A stretch of DNA of 64,000 nt, taken from contig GG745328.1 of NCBI GenBank assembly GCA_000151295.1, positions 1,527,624 through 1,591,623 on the forward strand, written 5' to 3'. This document shows positions 1-10,983 of the stretch, one piece after another. Positions within the stretch are counted from its first letter, which is position 1; each line of letters begins with the position of its first letter. This DNA comes from Allomyces macrogynus ATCC 38327. Lineage: Eukaryota > Blastocladiomycota > Blastocladiomycetes > Blastocladiales > Blastocladiaceae. The notes below the pieces were generated by a model. It made no database searches. It worked only from the letters and a program-made list of their open reading frames with translations, and was not told where the DNA came from. Made by a program: the position numbers and the translations under genes.

Positions 1-246
1 CTTCAGGGGGGGTCCTTAAATGGATTACGAGGCCCACTTTGGGTTGCTTAAAGTTGCTCAAGTACCCCCGAACCCCCTGGCCGACTTAAAATCGATCAAA
101 ATGTCCAAGTTTTCCAATCGGGTGGGCGGTCATTTCCCGTTTTTGTTTTTTTTTTTTTGGGGAAGATTGGGAAGTTAAGGGGGCGGTCCCCCCCCCCCCC
201 CCCCCCCCCCACTCCCCCCCCTCCCCCCCTCCCCCCTGTTTTGTAG
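1..246 (+). other. Intron upstream of the last UGP1 exons, with homopolymer tracts
   Basis: This stretch precedes the acceptor ttgtag at 241-246 that opens the first visible UGP1 exon, so it reads as intron, and its donor lies outside the window. It holds a T-rich run near 147-159 and a long C-rich run at about 187-237 broken by single A and T bases. The other introns I could place here are mostly 60-110 bp, so an intron of more than 246 bp is long for this locus. No coding signal is seen in it. The C-run length is likely to be poorly determined by sequencing. Confidence 0.6.
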
Positions 247-1058
<812 letters not shown>

Positions 1059-1865
1059 TTGCGCGCTTGTTGCGCGGCCCTGTGCAAGAAGCCGCTCGCG
1101 TGGCTGTGCGTGGGTGGACGCGGCAGTGCGTGGTTCGTGCTCATTTCCGTGGCACCAGCGCACGGCTGCGTGGAGCTGCTGCAGCCGGACCGCGTGGACG
1201 TCGTTGGCCCAGATTTCAATTTGCGGGACCTTCTTACCTTCTTACCGTGTGTATAAATATCACCGCTGTCTTTTTTTGGCCCACATTCAATTGGACACGA
1301 GAGTAGCCGCCCTTGCTGAGCCTGACGTTTCCCGTCGACGTCCACCGAAGCGCCGGCGTCAGCGTGCCGGGCGTCTGGGAGGTTGCCGGTCCGTGGGCGA
1401 GCGGACGCGCCGGACGCCTGTTCCAACGCTCACGTGGTGAGCATCAGCGGTGCCCGGACGCGGCGACCCGCTCGCGGCGACCCGCTCGCCCATGCTCGTG
1501 GCCTAAATGCCTGCACGCCTCGCTCTCGGCGACAACCTCGCCCACGCCGTAGCTCCCGCTCCCGCCACGGACCCACGCACCACGACGCTGCGACTGCCCG
1601 CACCGGCGACCCGTGAGCACCAAGACCGAACCTGCGAGCTTGGCGGCCATAGACGAGGACGACGCGCCGCCCAACTCTGTCGTCCTCACCCAGCTGCACT
1701 GTCGCTGCCGCCTCGATTACTTGCATCCGCTCCCGCGCTTCACTTCTTGACGAGCGTTTTCACCAAGTTTCAGCGCGCACCCGCAACCGACGCGACGTGC
1801 CGTACCTGCCAGCTCAGCGACGGCATCTTGCGGCCCAAGCTTCCTTCCCCGCTGCGCCCACCAAC
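1059..1865. other. Intergenic region between UGP1 and the SH3/RA gene
   Basis: About 0.8 kb without a convincing reading frame. It should carry the UGP1 3' UTR and the promoter and 5' UTR of the next gene. An AT-rich TATAAATA string lies near 1252-1259, but it is about 600 bp from the next ATG, so I do not assign it a role. Confidence 0.5.
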
Positions 1866-4434
1866 ATGTCAGCCACGCTTGCCGACGACGACCAGGCGCG
1901 CCCGCGGCGTGCCGCCGACGGCATGACCATTGACGTGGCCGCGGCCGAGGCCGCCGCGTCCCCACTCGCCACCGCCGTCGAGGGCGGCGACGACCGCACA
2001 CCCACGAGCGAGGACGGCAGCGACCACATCGAGTCGGACGAGGACTTGGACGACGACGACGACGACCACGGCGCCTACCACGCGCCCATGTCGCCGACGG
2101 CGCCTCTCGACGACGATATCGATTTTTCGCTCGTCTATGCGCTGCACACGTTTGTGGCCACGATGGAGGGCCAAGTCGCCGTCGTGCGCAACGAGCCCTT
2201 GATTCTGCTCGACGACTCCAACTCGTACTGGTGGCTCGTCAAGCCGCTGCGGTCAAATACGATTGGGTACATTCCCGCGGAAATCGTCGAGACGCCGTAC
2301 GAGCGGCTCGCGCGCGTCAACCGGCAGAAAAACATTGAGGTACGCACAGAACGGTGCGGTCCAGCAGCGCGGTGGAGAGGGGTCATGCCGCTGGCGGGAT
2401 GGCGTTTCGCTTGCGCTCTCTTGGCTCGGCAAGTGTTGCAGGGAGGGAGGTGGGGCGGGCCCCGCAAGGGAGGCGCTGCCTCTGCGGACGAACCAGCGAA
2501 CAACGGGGGGCCTTGCGAACGGCGCTCTCGACTTTCCCTGACTGACTGCCAACGCCCCTGTTCTTCTCGTTCCCGTGCATGCTCTCTAGCGCGCACAACC
2601 TCACGCACACGACATTCCGGGTGCTCCGTCCAAGTCGACGCGGCCGTCCGAGAACCCCAAGACCGTGCAGTTCCCGCTCGACCCGCGCGGAGGGTACTAC
2701 GAGTACTCGCCTGCCGTGTCTGAGGCCGACTCGGACGAGGAGGATGACGAGTTTCTCATGGGCCACGACGCGGACGAGGACGGGTCGGTGCACTCCGAAG
2801 AGGATGCGGCCATGCACGAGGCCGAAAAGCCAGCGTCGGACACGGGCAGTGCCGACCACGACGTCGACGACGAGGACGAGGCCGAAAAGGCGCGTCACCG
2901 CACATCGATTGGCGCTGGTTTGCTCTTGCGCAACCGCGATGATTTCGAAGCCGAGGAGGACGAGGTTGCGCCGGAAATTGCGCACGAGAAGCCCGCGGAG
3001 AGCGAGGTGGGCAGCGGTGTCTCGGCGGCAGAGGACTCGACCGTCTTGTCGTTTGCGAACGACGCGGTTGCACCTGCTGCTGAGGCCGCGGCAGCCGTGA
3101 CCGAGACGGCGACGCCCAGTATCAGCGTCACGCCTGCGGCCACCTCGCCCGTCTCGTCCAGCGCCGCGCCTTCGACCGGCGGTGCATCGAGCCAGGAGCT
3201 CGACGCAATCACGGTCCTGCGCATTTTCCCGGGCCAGTGCTCGATTCCGGCCGATGTCGCGCAATTCAAGACGGTCGTGGTCACCAAAACCATGACAGTG
3301 CGCGAACTTGTCCGCCAGGCGGTGCTCAAGTACCGCCTGATTGGCCCGCTCGCGGCCGTCCCGAACCAGCCGCTCGCCGATGACGACTTCTTCCTGACGC
3401 TGACGTTCACGTCGGCCGCGCACCCGAACCACCACGAGCTGCATCCGGACCAGATCGTGCTCGAGGCACTGACCGCGTACCAGCAGCAGGCCGAACTCGA
3501 GGCGCGCACCAGCACGTCGAGCCCGGCGCTCGCGCCCGCCAACAAGAAGCCCACGGGCGCACGTCGTGCTTTGGCGCGGTTCGCGTCCAAGCTTTACACG
3601 CCGACGCTATTGGCCTCGACGCGACCGTCGAGCCACCACATCCCCAAGCCGATTCTGCAAGTCATTTCGCCACAAGACAGCACGTCGATCAAGCTCATGC
3701 TGCACCAGCGGTCCGTCGTGGCTGCGGGCGGTATCGCCCCTGCCGCAGCCGCAGCCGCAGCCGCGGCCCCCGCTGCACCCCTCACGGGCGACCAACTGAT
3801 CCGTGTCGTCCTGCACGGCGAGCCCACGACCGCCGACGCCTCGGGCGATACCGTGCGCATGGCCAAGATCCTCAAGGTGCGGCGTGCCGACACGGTCGCC
3901 GAAGTGATGCGGTCGGCGCTGCTCAAGTTTGCGCGTAGTGAAGGCCGCGCACTCGGATCGATTGAGGAGTACGATCTGGTCGTCGACGGGATTCCCGGTG
4001 CTCTCCCGCTTGACCAGGGCACGCCATTGCCCGCCATTACCGCGGCACGAACTTACCCGACGTACTTGCTCATCCCGCGGCCGGCACCAGCCGTGCCCGT
4101 GCCATCCGCCGCTGTTGTTTCGGCCACGACCACGATCAAGCGCACGTCGATTGATCGGCCGGTGCGCGCCAGCTCGTTGTTGGTCGACACGCAACAGCGT
4201 GGGCTGGCGGTTTCGCCCGCAGTTGCACCGGCATTGACGGTCGTGACGGCGACAGCGACGGCATCGGCACCAGCAGCAGCAACAGCGGCTGCCCCGCCAG
4301 CGCCGGCGCCGCTCGACTCGTTGGCGCCCCCGTCGGCCGGATCCACGTCGGGCAAGCGGTTCTCGGAGCTCTTGTCCGAGGCGCAATCGCTTGATTTGAT
4401 GCACTTGTTTGATGAGAACGCAAGCCAGTCGTAA
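1866..4434 (+). CDS. SH3 and Ras-association-like domain protein (Bud14/Tea4-type SH3 neighbourhood)
   Basis: Two exons, 1866-2339 and 2590-4434, joined in phase 0 across a 250-bp intron, give about 772 residues. Residues 1-85 are acidic and low complexity. An SH3 domain follows at about 88-144 (VYALHTFVATMEGQ, then LLDDSNSYWWLVKPL and GYIPAEIVETPYERLARVN). The string after the SH3, ending in NRQKNIE, is the arrangement I know from fungal SH3 proteins of the Bud14/Tea4 group, which act in cell polarity. Downstream are an acidic stretch, then two ubiquitin-fold segments of Ras-association type at about 364-455 and 560-655 (YDLVVDGIPGALPLD). The C-terminus is Ala/Pro-rich. The start is the first ATG in frame, in an ACC-like context. 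Exact orthology is uncertain; the SH3 call is strong and the RA calls moderate. Confidence 0.75.
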
Positions 4435-5174
4435 CCTGGTGTCCTCTGTTCTCTTGGCGAGCTTGTTGATTTCCGCTCGAGCTTTTGATTACATTTTTGG
4501 TGTCCGGTTCGATTAGCGTTGTTGTTGCTGTCTGCCTCTTTTTTTTCCATGTTGACCCTTTTGACCGCTCGCGAGTGGAGCGCTCGCGGAGCTTGAACGC
4601 CGACGTCGACCAGGGCGATGGTAGAAACGATATGTCTTGGCTTATTGGCGTGATTTCGGTTGACGACGGCTGCTGGTCGTGACTCGTTGAGCTGCGCACC
4701 CACTCAACGCTCCACAACGCATGGGAGCGTCAACGCGACGTGATTCACGCTGAGAGTCGCGTCGCGCAAAAACCGTCGCCAACACGCTCGTCGGTGAAAA
4801 CGAACCCACACCTGCACGGTACTTTCGCCAAGGCCCAGCTAACACGCACCATGGCGCTCAAATCATCGCAAAGACGACGCAAAATGTGAATACTGTACTG
4901 GGGTCATTATGCATACATACAAAATCGCCGCCACTCTCTTCGGCGCCACGGTCGCCGCGGGTGGCACGAAAAAGCACACAAGCGGCGAGTCTACGTCGTA
5001 TAAGCGAAACCAAAAATCCTAAGACGGGAACAGAACTGGGCCGCAAAAATCAACAACCTCAGCAGCTCGGCTCGGCTGGCACGCCGCGCGTGCGTTGACT
5101 TGGCGAGAGGGAGGTGGCCAACCATGAAACACGTCGTTCCTCGTCGCGTTGCACACGCCGAAATGCTGGCCACT
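4435..5174. other. Convergent intergenic region
   Basis: The SH3/RA gene (+) and the universal stress protein gene (-) converge here, so both 3' UTRs lie within it. I see no conserved reading frame, RNA gene or repeat. Confidence 0.5.
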
Positions 5175-5828
5175 TTACACCACGTCGGCAAACACCTCAA
5201 CGTCAACATCACCCTCGAGCGTCACATCCTTTGGCCGCGGCGGCGCCGTGTCGGACCGGACCACGACCACTGGCATCGGCGCCTGCCGCATCAAGTACTC
5301 GGCGGTCGACCCAAGCAGGTACCGACTGAGCCACTTGTACCCCGGCGCGTCGGCCGAGTCGCCGTGCGAGCCCACAACGACAGCATCGGCCTTGTGCGCG
5401 ACCGCGCACTCGACGAGCGCGTCGCGCGCGTTCAGTTCTGCGGTCGTCTTGAGGACCAAGCCCTGCACGGCGATCCCAGCCTCGGCCACGAGTTGTGCGA
5501 GTTGCGAGACAATGTCGCGCGCGCGGTCCACTTGCAGCTTGGCGACTTCGTCAATGTGTGCAGCGAGTGCCGGGTCGTCCGAGTGCCAGACACCACGGAG
5601 CGCGTGCACGATCAAAGCGCGGTCGGTCGGGGCGAGAATCGATTGCACGGCCCAGGCGACCGTGTCGCGCGAAAAGTGCGACGCGTCCACGGCAATCAGG
5701 ATCGTGCGGTGCGCGTGCGGCGTGAGTTCCCCGGGGAGGGCCTCGTCGGCGTCGTCGGGCGTCTCGAGCGCGGCTGGGTGCGGGTTCGCGTCGTAGACGA
5801 TGAGCTCGAGGTCGGAGCGGTTGGCCAT
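5175..5828 (-). CDS. Universal stress protein (UspA family)
   Basis: A single exon encodes 217 residues. After a short N-terminal lead, the Usp fold begins at HRTILIAVDASHFSRDTVAW (about residue 40), the usual first beta strand with its aspartate. The nucleotide-binding end is visible as DAVVVGSHGD, then LLGSTAEYLMRQAPMPVVVV, matching the G-x2-G-x9-GS/T pattern and the 'APxPVxVV' final strand of ATP-binding Usp proteins. Such proteins bind ATP or AMP and are linked to stress survival; a specific role cannot be read from sequence. The ATG at 5828 is the only reasonable start and lies about 80 bp downstream of a TATA box. Confidence 0.88.
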   Translation of the reverse strand: MANRSDLELIVYDANPHPAALETPDDADEALPGELTPHAHRTILIAVDASHFSRDTVAWAVQSILAPTDRALIVHALRGVWHSDDPALAAHIDEVAKLQVDRARDIVSQLAQLVAEAGIAVQGLVLKTTAELNARDALVECAVAHKADAVVVGSHGDSADAPGYKWLSRYLLGSTAEYLMRQAPMPVVVVRSDTAPPRPKDVTLEGDVDVEVFADVV

Positions 5829-5908
5829 GGTGGTGGATGGTTTGGTAGGTGGAGATGCTGGAGCAAGATGGTTGGATTCGAGAGCAGGAATCGAGGGAGG
5901 GCTGCAGC

Positions 5909-5918
5909 CTTTTTATAC
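5909..5918 (-). promoter_or_regulatory. TATA box of the universal stress protein gene
   Basis: Read on the minus strand this is TATAAAAAGG, about 80 bp upstream of the Usp ATG. It is the clearest canonical TATA element in the window. TATA-containing promoters are typical of stress-regulated genes in fungi, which fits a universal stress protein, but its function here is inferred. Confidence 0.6.
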
Positions 5919-6753
5919 TTGTGCGCGGCGAGGATGAGCGCGTCGGGCGACGTGTTCCGAACAGATGTACGCCTCTGAAAAGAACAGAAACCAGCCGCGG
6001 CGCATGCATGTCGTGCGCATCGCGTCGTGGCGTGTCCGGATCGGATTGGTTGGTGCGGCGGCGTCGTTGTGTGCCCAGACGTCCGGCGAGCAGCAGCAAT
6101 CTTGACACAATCTGACCGAAGAACACGAGCTCGACAACAATCGGCCTCGCTCCCAACTGAAAAATATCGTCGACCAGACAAGCCCTGCGGCAGATCGGCG
6201 CGTCCATGTCGCGTCCCCGCGCGGCATGGGCGGCCCATTCACGTCGTCCAGGGAGCAGGCCGATGGAAATGGAGATTACAGGTCCGGGCGCGACCGCCGA
6301 CAATCCACGACATTTGTCCACTTTCTCGGCAAAGAGCCGGCCGAGAACGTTTTGCAGGGAGTTGGGGTCTTGGGTTGGTTGGCACGCGCTCATTCTTGGT
6401 CATGTTCGGTGTGGCAACTTTGCATTTGCAAGACGGGCCAAGTGATGTTCGCTGACGCCACTCTCGCTTTTCGCTCCGGCTTTCGAGAACCTCGGCTGAT
6501 TTTCTACCTTACGTGATGCTGGCGTGACCGCGTCGCGAGGATTGTGGACAGGATCGTGCGTGCTCGCAACTCGGCGCTGCCGACGTACTGGTGCACGAGG
6601 ACGTCGGGCAGGTGCGAACGGCCACGGCTATCTGCAGCCGGGTCGCAACGAGGATCCGCGCCTGTTCTCGATCACATCATCTGAAATTCGGCAAGCTGCA
6701 TCTATTACAGCTGCTGCACGCCGACAGCAACGACCTGCACCCTCTCCACCCGG
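5919..6753. other. Intergenic region between NudE and the universal stress gene
   Basis: Both flanking genes are on the minus strand, so this holds the NudE 3' UTR and the distal Usp promoter. Several open frames occur but none has domain-like composition or homology that I recognise. Confidence 0.45.
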
Positions 6754-8132
6754 CTACGACCGAGGGGGCAGCGGCGGCTGTGGAGCGCTTGGCGGTCGCG
6801 GTGGTCTTGGCGACGCCAGCGACGCGTGGCTGCCTCTTCGGCTCCCGAACCCGCTGCCCGGCAACGACGACCCCGACGACGATGCAGGTGACGGCGACTT
6901 GAGCAGCGGATTGAGCATCGTACGGCACGTTGCGAGCCGGCTCTCGAGACCCTGCACGAATCAACAGGTGCGCAAGGACGAGAGGGGCAGGGCAATATGA
7001 TGGCGAGTGGACGACAACGATGTCGGACATGAAGCGTGTCAATGCGTGCACGAGGAGATTAGTATCAATCATGAAAAAGACCGCACAAGTTCGAGCACGT
7101 CGACGCACCTTGACTCGCGCCATCATTTGCTGGACCAAAGCGTTCATCTCGCCCGCCTTCATTTCTGCGACGGGTGGCCGAGCCGTCGTGATGCCGTTGG
7201 ACATGGGCGGGACCGCCGTGGAGGGTGGTGCTGCTGAAGCGTCGGGTGCCCCTGCGAGCGATGCAAGTCGCCACGAATTGGTCCTTGCCAACGGCGGAAC
7301 CGAGTGTGCAGGTGCAGGAAGAGGCCTCGGCTCGTCTCGCGGTCGTGTTGGTGGTGAGCCCGAGACGGGTGACGGCGCATCGGTCTGCGAGGTCGGGCTT
7401 GGTGGGGTCGCGACGGGGAACGGTGGTAATGGCACGTCCTCTGCAAAACCGGCCGGTCGTGGTGCTGTTGACGGTGCAGATGCCGTTGCTCTGGTAGAGA
7501 CTATGGCCCGAATTTCGAGATCGTGCTGCAGATCGCGCAATTGGTCGCGGAGCCGTTGCGCATCCACGTCAAGGTGCAGCTTATCCTCGAGCTCCGTCTC
7601 GAGCGCGACCTGCGTCTCGAGGACGCGGTGATACCTCATTTCGAGATCTTGCAAGGCGGCCTCGAGCTCGCTGGGGGCGGGACGAACACAACCGCACACG
7701 CGGGGGTTACCATTCACCGTTCCACCCGACCGACCGGCCACGTCGGCAAGTGAAAGCGTACCGCTTGCGGCGCGTCAGCAGGTCGTTCTCGTACTCGAGT
7801 TCCGTGACGCGGGCGCGGTAGATCTGGGCCTCTTCGCGAGACACGGCGAGCTCGGCCTGCACGACCTCGAGCATCGAACCGGCCTCGCGCAATCCGTCTT
7901 GGAACCGTGCTTGCAGCGCCTCGAGGTCATGCTGGGCGCGCGCGTATTTCTTGGTAATCTCGGTGTTTTGGGTCGTGAATCGCGCCACTTCGCGCTCGAG
8001 CTCCTCTTCGTAGTCGCGCGAGTCGGCCTGGAATTCTTCGAGTTCGGTTTCTTTGGCGGCGAGGCGGGCGGTCAGGTCGGCGACCTGCGCTTGCAGTGCG
8101 GCAAGTGGGTCGGCCGCCGCAGGATCGGCCAT
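6754..8132 (-). CDS. nudE: Nuclear distribution protein NudE (dynein regulator)
   Basis: Three exons (8132-7762, 7670-7109, 6951-6754) join in frame to give about 376 residues. NudE/NUDEL proteins bridge LIS1 and cytoplasmic dynein for nuclear migration and centrosome functions. The N-terminal half is a long coiled coil starting near residue 18, with ELEEFQADSRDYEEELERE, the counterpart of the 'EFQEGSRELEAELE' segment of animal NDEL1. It continues through TELEYENDLLTRRKR and across the first splice into LETQVALETELEDK. The C-terminal half is Pro/Ser-rich and ends with a Ser/Gly/Arg tail. The chosen ATG at 8132 begins MADPAAADP; an upstream ATG at 8195 would add 21 residues without coiled-coil character. 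Introns start gtacgc and gtgcgt. Confidence 0.88.
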
Positions 8133-8582
8133 GACGAGTGTGGAGTCGACGTCGGTGGGTGGAAATGATGGTTTGTTTGCAGGGAGGCAGCGCAAGTCGA
8201 TTACCGACGAGTGACGACGAGCGAAAGAGATTGGCGTGCGGTGGGGCGAGGCGGCGTGGATTCGGCGTGACCGCGTTTAGCACTAATTTGTAAACTCGGC
8301 GCCGACTGCGCGACAGTCGGTTCTCTGCAGCCGGTGCTTTCACTCGACGATTTCTTGCAAAGAGAGGCGACAAAATGTGCTGGCCCTCCACCACCAGCCT
8401 GCACCTTGTTCCGCTCAGCTCAAAACTCCCGCCGCCGCTCTCTCTCCCGATCAGGAAAAACCCAATCCGCCCTCGACCTTCACCCCCGACTTCCTACCCC
8501 ACGCCGACCCCCCTTTGTCGCTGAAATCACTTGACACTCGAATCTCTTGCGCTCTCCGCTCGAGCCCCACCCTCCAATCACC
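8133..8582. other. Divergent promoter region between NudE and the GPI protein gene
   Basis: 450 bp separating divergent start codons. It is pyrimidine-rich on the plus strand close to 8583, as is common for fungal 5' UTRs. No gene or repeat is seen. Confidence 0.5.
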
Positions 8583-9643
8583 ATGACCCGCTCCCGCACC
8601 CCCATGTCGGCCATGTTCGCCGTTTTCCTGCTCGTGTCGGCGCTGATCCAGCTCGCCGCAGCTCAAACGGGTTGGTGCTCCAACAATCACCGGACCTGAT
8701 TATGATTCCTGGCGTGGGACGAGCGCTAACTGTCTGTTCCACCTCGCATAGCGGCGCAAATCAATGCGACTGCCGTGAGGTACGCCGCAGGCCGGTGCTC
8801 GTTTGGAGAACGCAGTAGGCCCCATCGCTGACCTTTCTTCCGCGCCCCGTAGCACGCGCGTCGCCTGGTGTCAGCAGCAGACGGCCATGTGCAGTTCCGT
8901 GTGTGCGTTCAAGACGGTACCGACCGACCCTCTGTCGACGCGGCGGACGAGCACGGGCTGATCGACTGGGACCGACAATTGTAGATGACCAACGTGTGCT
9001 CGTACACGAACCTCGCGTTTGCCTGCGTCTGCACGGTTCGTCTGCCGCTCTGGGACGTGTGGCACGACGGGCAAAATCGCTGATCACTACTGCTCGGCGC
9101 GATTTTTGATGCAGAACGGCACGCGCATCGACTTCTCCGACTCGGTCGACATGACGATTCCGTACTTCTCGTGCATCACGTTCGTATCCTGAGCCTTCTC
9201 GTGCGTCGGGGCGCCCGTTTGCGAGCGACCAGAATGCTAACTGGCAGCGGCCCATCGTACTCGGGAATAGCTACAAGTGGCAACCGTGCGTCAATGCTTG
9301 CAGTACGTTTCTGCGGACCCGCATTCGCCAAGCGCTCCCCCTTTCAGCCCTCACACCCTCCCTCCCTCTGCACCATATAGTGCCGAGCGACCAGAAGTGC
9401 GTCGACGCGTGCAACACGGCGTATGTGTGCGGCAGAGTCAAGGCCGACCCAACCAAGACGTTGATCGTCTCGACCAACCCGACGACGTCGACTGCTACTG
9501 TGACCAACAAGGCCGTGATCACCAACAACGCAGGCACAGTCAACGCGCTCGGCAACGACGCCATGGCGCGCGCTTTGGTCGCGGGAGAGGCGGGAGTCGT
9601 TGCCGTCATGGCCGCGGCTGCCGTCGCTGTGGCCGGACTTTGA
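8583..9643 (+). CDS. Small cysteine-rich GPI-anchored cell-surface protein, DUF7707-like
   Basis: Seven small exons (8583-8670, 8752-8779, 8853-8916, 8985-9035, 9115-9183, 9248-9302, 9381-9643) join in frame to 205 residues. A signal peptide lies at 1-27 (MFAVFLLVSALIQLAAAQ). The core has regularly spaced cysteines: WCQQQTAMCSSVC, TNVCSYTNLAFACVCTNGT, IPYFSCITF, WQPCVNAC and DQKCVDACNTAYVC. This pattern, including CxCxNGT and IPYFxC, matches what I know as the fungal DUF7707 family of secreted proteins. A Thr/Asn-rich stretch and a hydrophobic C-terminus (VVAVMAAAAVAVAGL) suggest GPI anchoring. Function is unknown. Six introns in about 1.06 kb is a high density for this window. Confidence 0.75.
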
Positions 9644-10134
9644 GGTGGAGGAGTGCGAGGCGATACCCATTCACGGCAAGCGCGGTTGTGTGCGCTTGTC
9701 GGACGGCTCGTAGGACTTGGTAAGACGGTGGAGGGACTTTAGCTAAGCGCACAAGGAATACATAAACGTCTTGCAATTATGAGTTTTGGAGAGACACTGT
9801 AGCCGATGGTTACGCGCGAGCAGACCGACCTGCCATCACTTGATGGGAGTTGTTCAGGAGCAGCGCGGTCCATGTCATTCGACCAGCGACTTGTGACGCT
9901 TGACTCAGTCACATCGCGTCGTTGACTTCGACACCGTCCTGAACGGCCCCGCAGCGGCCCGCAACCGCATAGCACTGGCTGCAAGCTCTTTCCGATCTCG
10001 CTGGTCCGATTTGCTGCCGGTCTCTCGCCTCAACCACCACTACACCGTCCAAGGGACTAACTCAAAGCGACTCGGCACATCGCTGCTCTGTCGTTGAAGC
10101 AACCCCGACACGCACCCGCCGACATCAAGGCGTC
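9644..10134. other. Intergenic region upstream of PSF1
   Basis: About 490 bp between two plus-strand genes, holding the 3' UTR of the GPI protein gene and the PSF1 promoter. No feature is recognised. Confidence 0.5.
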
Positions 10135-10770
10135 ATGTACGGCGACGAGGCCCTTAAGCTCGTGCGAGAAGCCAAGCGCGCGCAAGCCGCGGCCGGGAGC
10201 ACGCTCTCTGTCTACAACGAGACAGTCGTGCGCAACGTGATCAAGGAGCTGCAAATTCTCGCCGACGAGCAGTCGCGCGTCGTTGCCGTAATCCAGCATG
10301 CCGTCGACGAAGACCCCTACAACGAGACGGATGACGTCATGGCCGCGGCCCCCGCCGCGTACCGTGCGCAGTTTCTCTTGCACCACGCGGGCATCGAGCG
10401 CAACAAGCGGTGCCTGCTCGCCTACCACGCCGCACGAATCGACAAGGTGCGCGCATTGACGTGGGAGCTCGGTGGGGCCGGATTGCCACCGGACGTGGCA
10501 CGCCGGTGCTCGCCTGCCGAGGCGCGGTTTGCGGAAAAGTATGCCGAACTGCTCACGTCGTTCAAGGGGGTGCACGGCTCGATCGACTTGACGGCGGCCC
10601 CGGTCCCGCCAAAGGAGCTCTACATTTGCGTGCGTGTCGTCAAGGACTGCGGCGAGATTTTTACTGAGACGGGCCAGAGCTTGGTGCTCAAGGCCAACAC
10701 GCAGCATTTTGTGCGCCGCACAGACGTGGAGAGGCTGATTACCCAAGGTTATCTCGTCCACGTCGAGTGA
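10135..10770 (+). CDS. PSF1: DNA replication complex GINS subunit PSF1
   Basis: A single exon encodes 211 residues, the normal PSF1 length. PSF1 with Sld5, Psf2 and Psf3 forms GINS, part of the CMG replicative helicase in the nucleus. The start MYGDEALKLVREAKR is the characteristic PSF1 N-terminus. The helical A domain follows (YNETVVRNVIKELQ, then LLHHAGIERNKRCLLAYHAAR with its conserved RNKR and YH). The C-terminal B domain ends with VKDCGEIFTETGQSL and LKANTQHFVRRTDVERLI, then the expected hydrophobic finish. The ATG is the first in frame and is directly aligned with the family start. Confidence 0.95.
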   Translation: MYGDEALKLVREAKRAQAAAGSTLSVYNETVVRNVIKELQILADEQSRVVAVIQHAVDEDPYNETDDVMAAAPAAYRAQFLLHHAGIERNKRCLLAYHAARIDKVRALTWELGGAGLPPDVARRCSPAEARFAEKYAELLTSFKGVHGSIDLTAAPVPPKELYICVRVVKDCGEIFTETGQSLVLKANTQHFVRRTDVERLITQGYLVHVE

Positions 10771-10983
10771 GCGCCCGAGTGCAGCAGACGGTCGTGATTT
10801 GTCGTCTCTGTGTTGTCCAACGATAGTGGGTCGTCTTTGTGGGGGCATCTTCCAATGTACATATCAAAAAATTGCATCTTTGGGCGTGAGCGATCAATCA
10901 TGGGTTGGTGTATTGCTTTCGGGTCGCTTCCCGATATACTGGTCTCGTTCCCAAGTCTTCTCGCCTCCCCACCAGTCCATCCC

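Noticed and set aside
5100..5978. Plus-strand frame of 292 codons over the universal stress protein gene
   Set aside because: The opposite strand encodes a clear Usp domain with a TATA box; this one is Arg/His-rich shadow.
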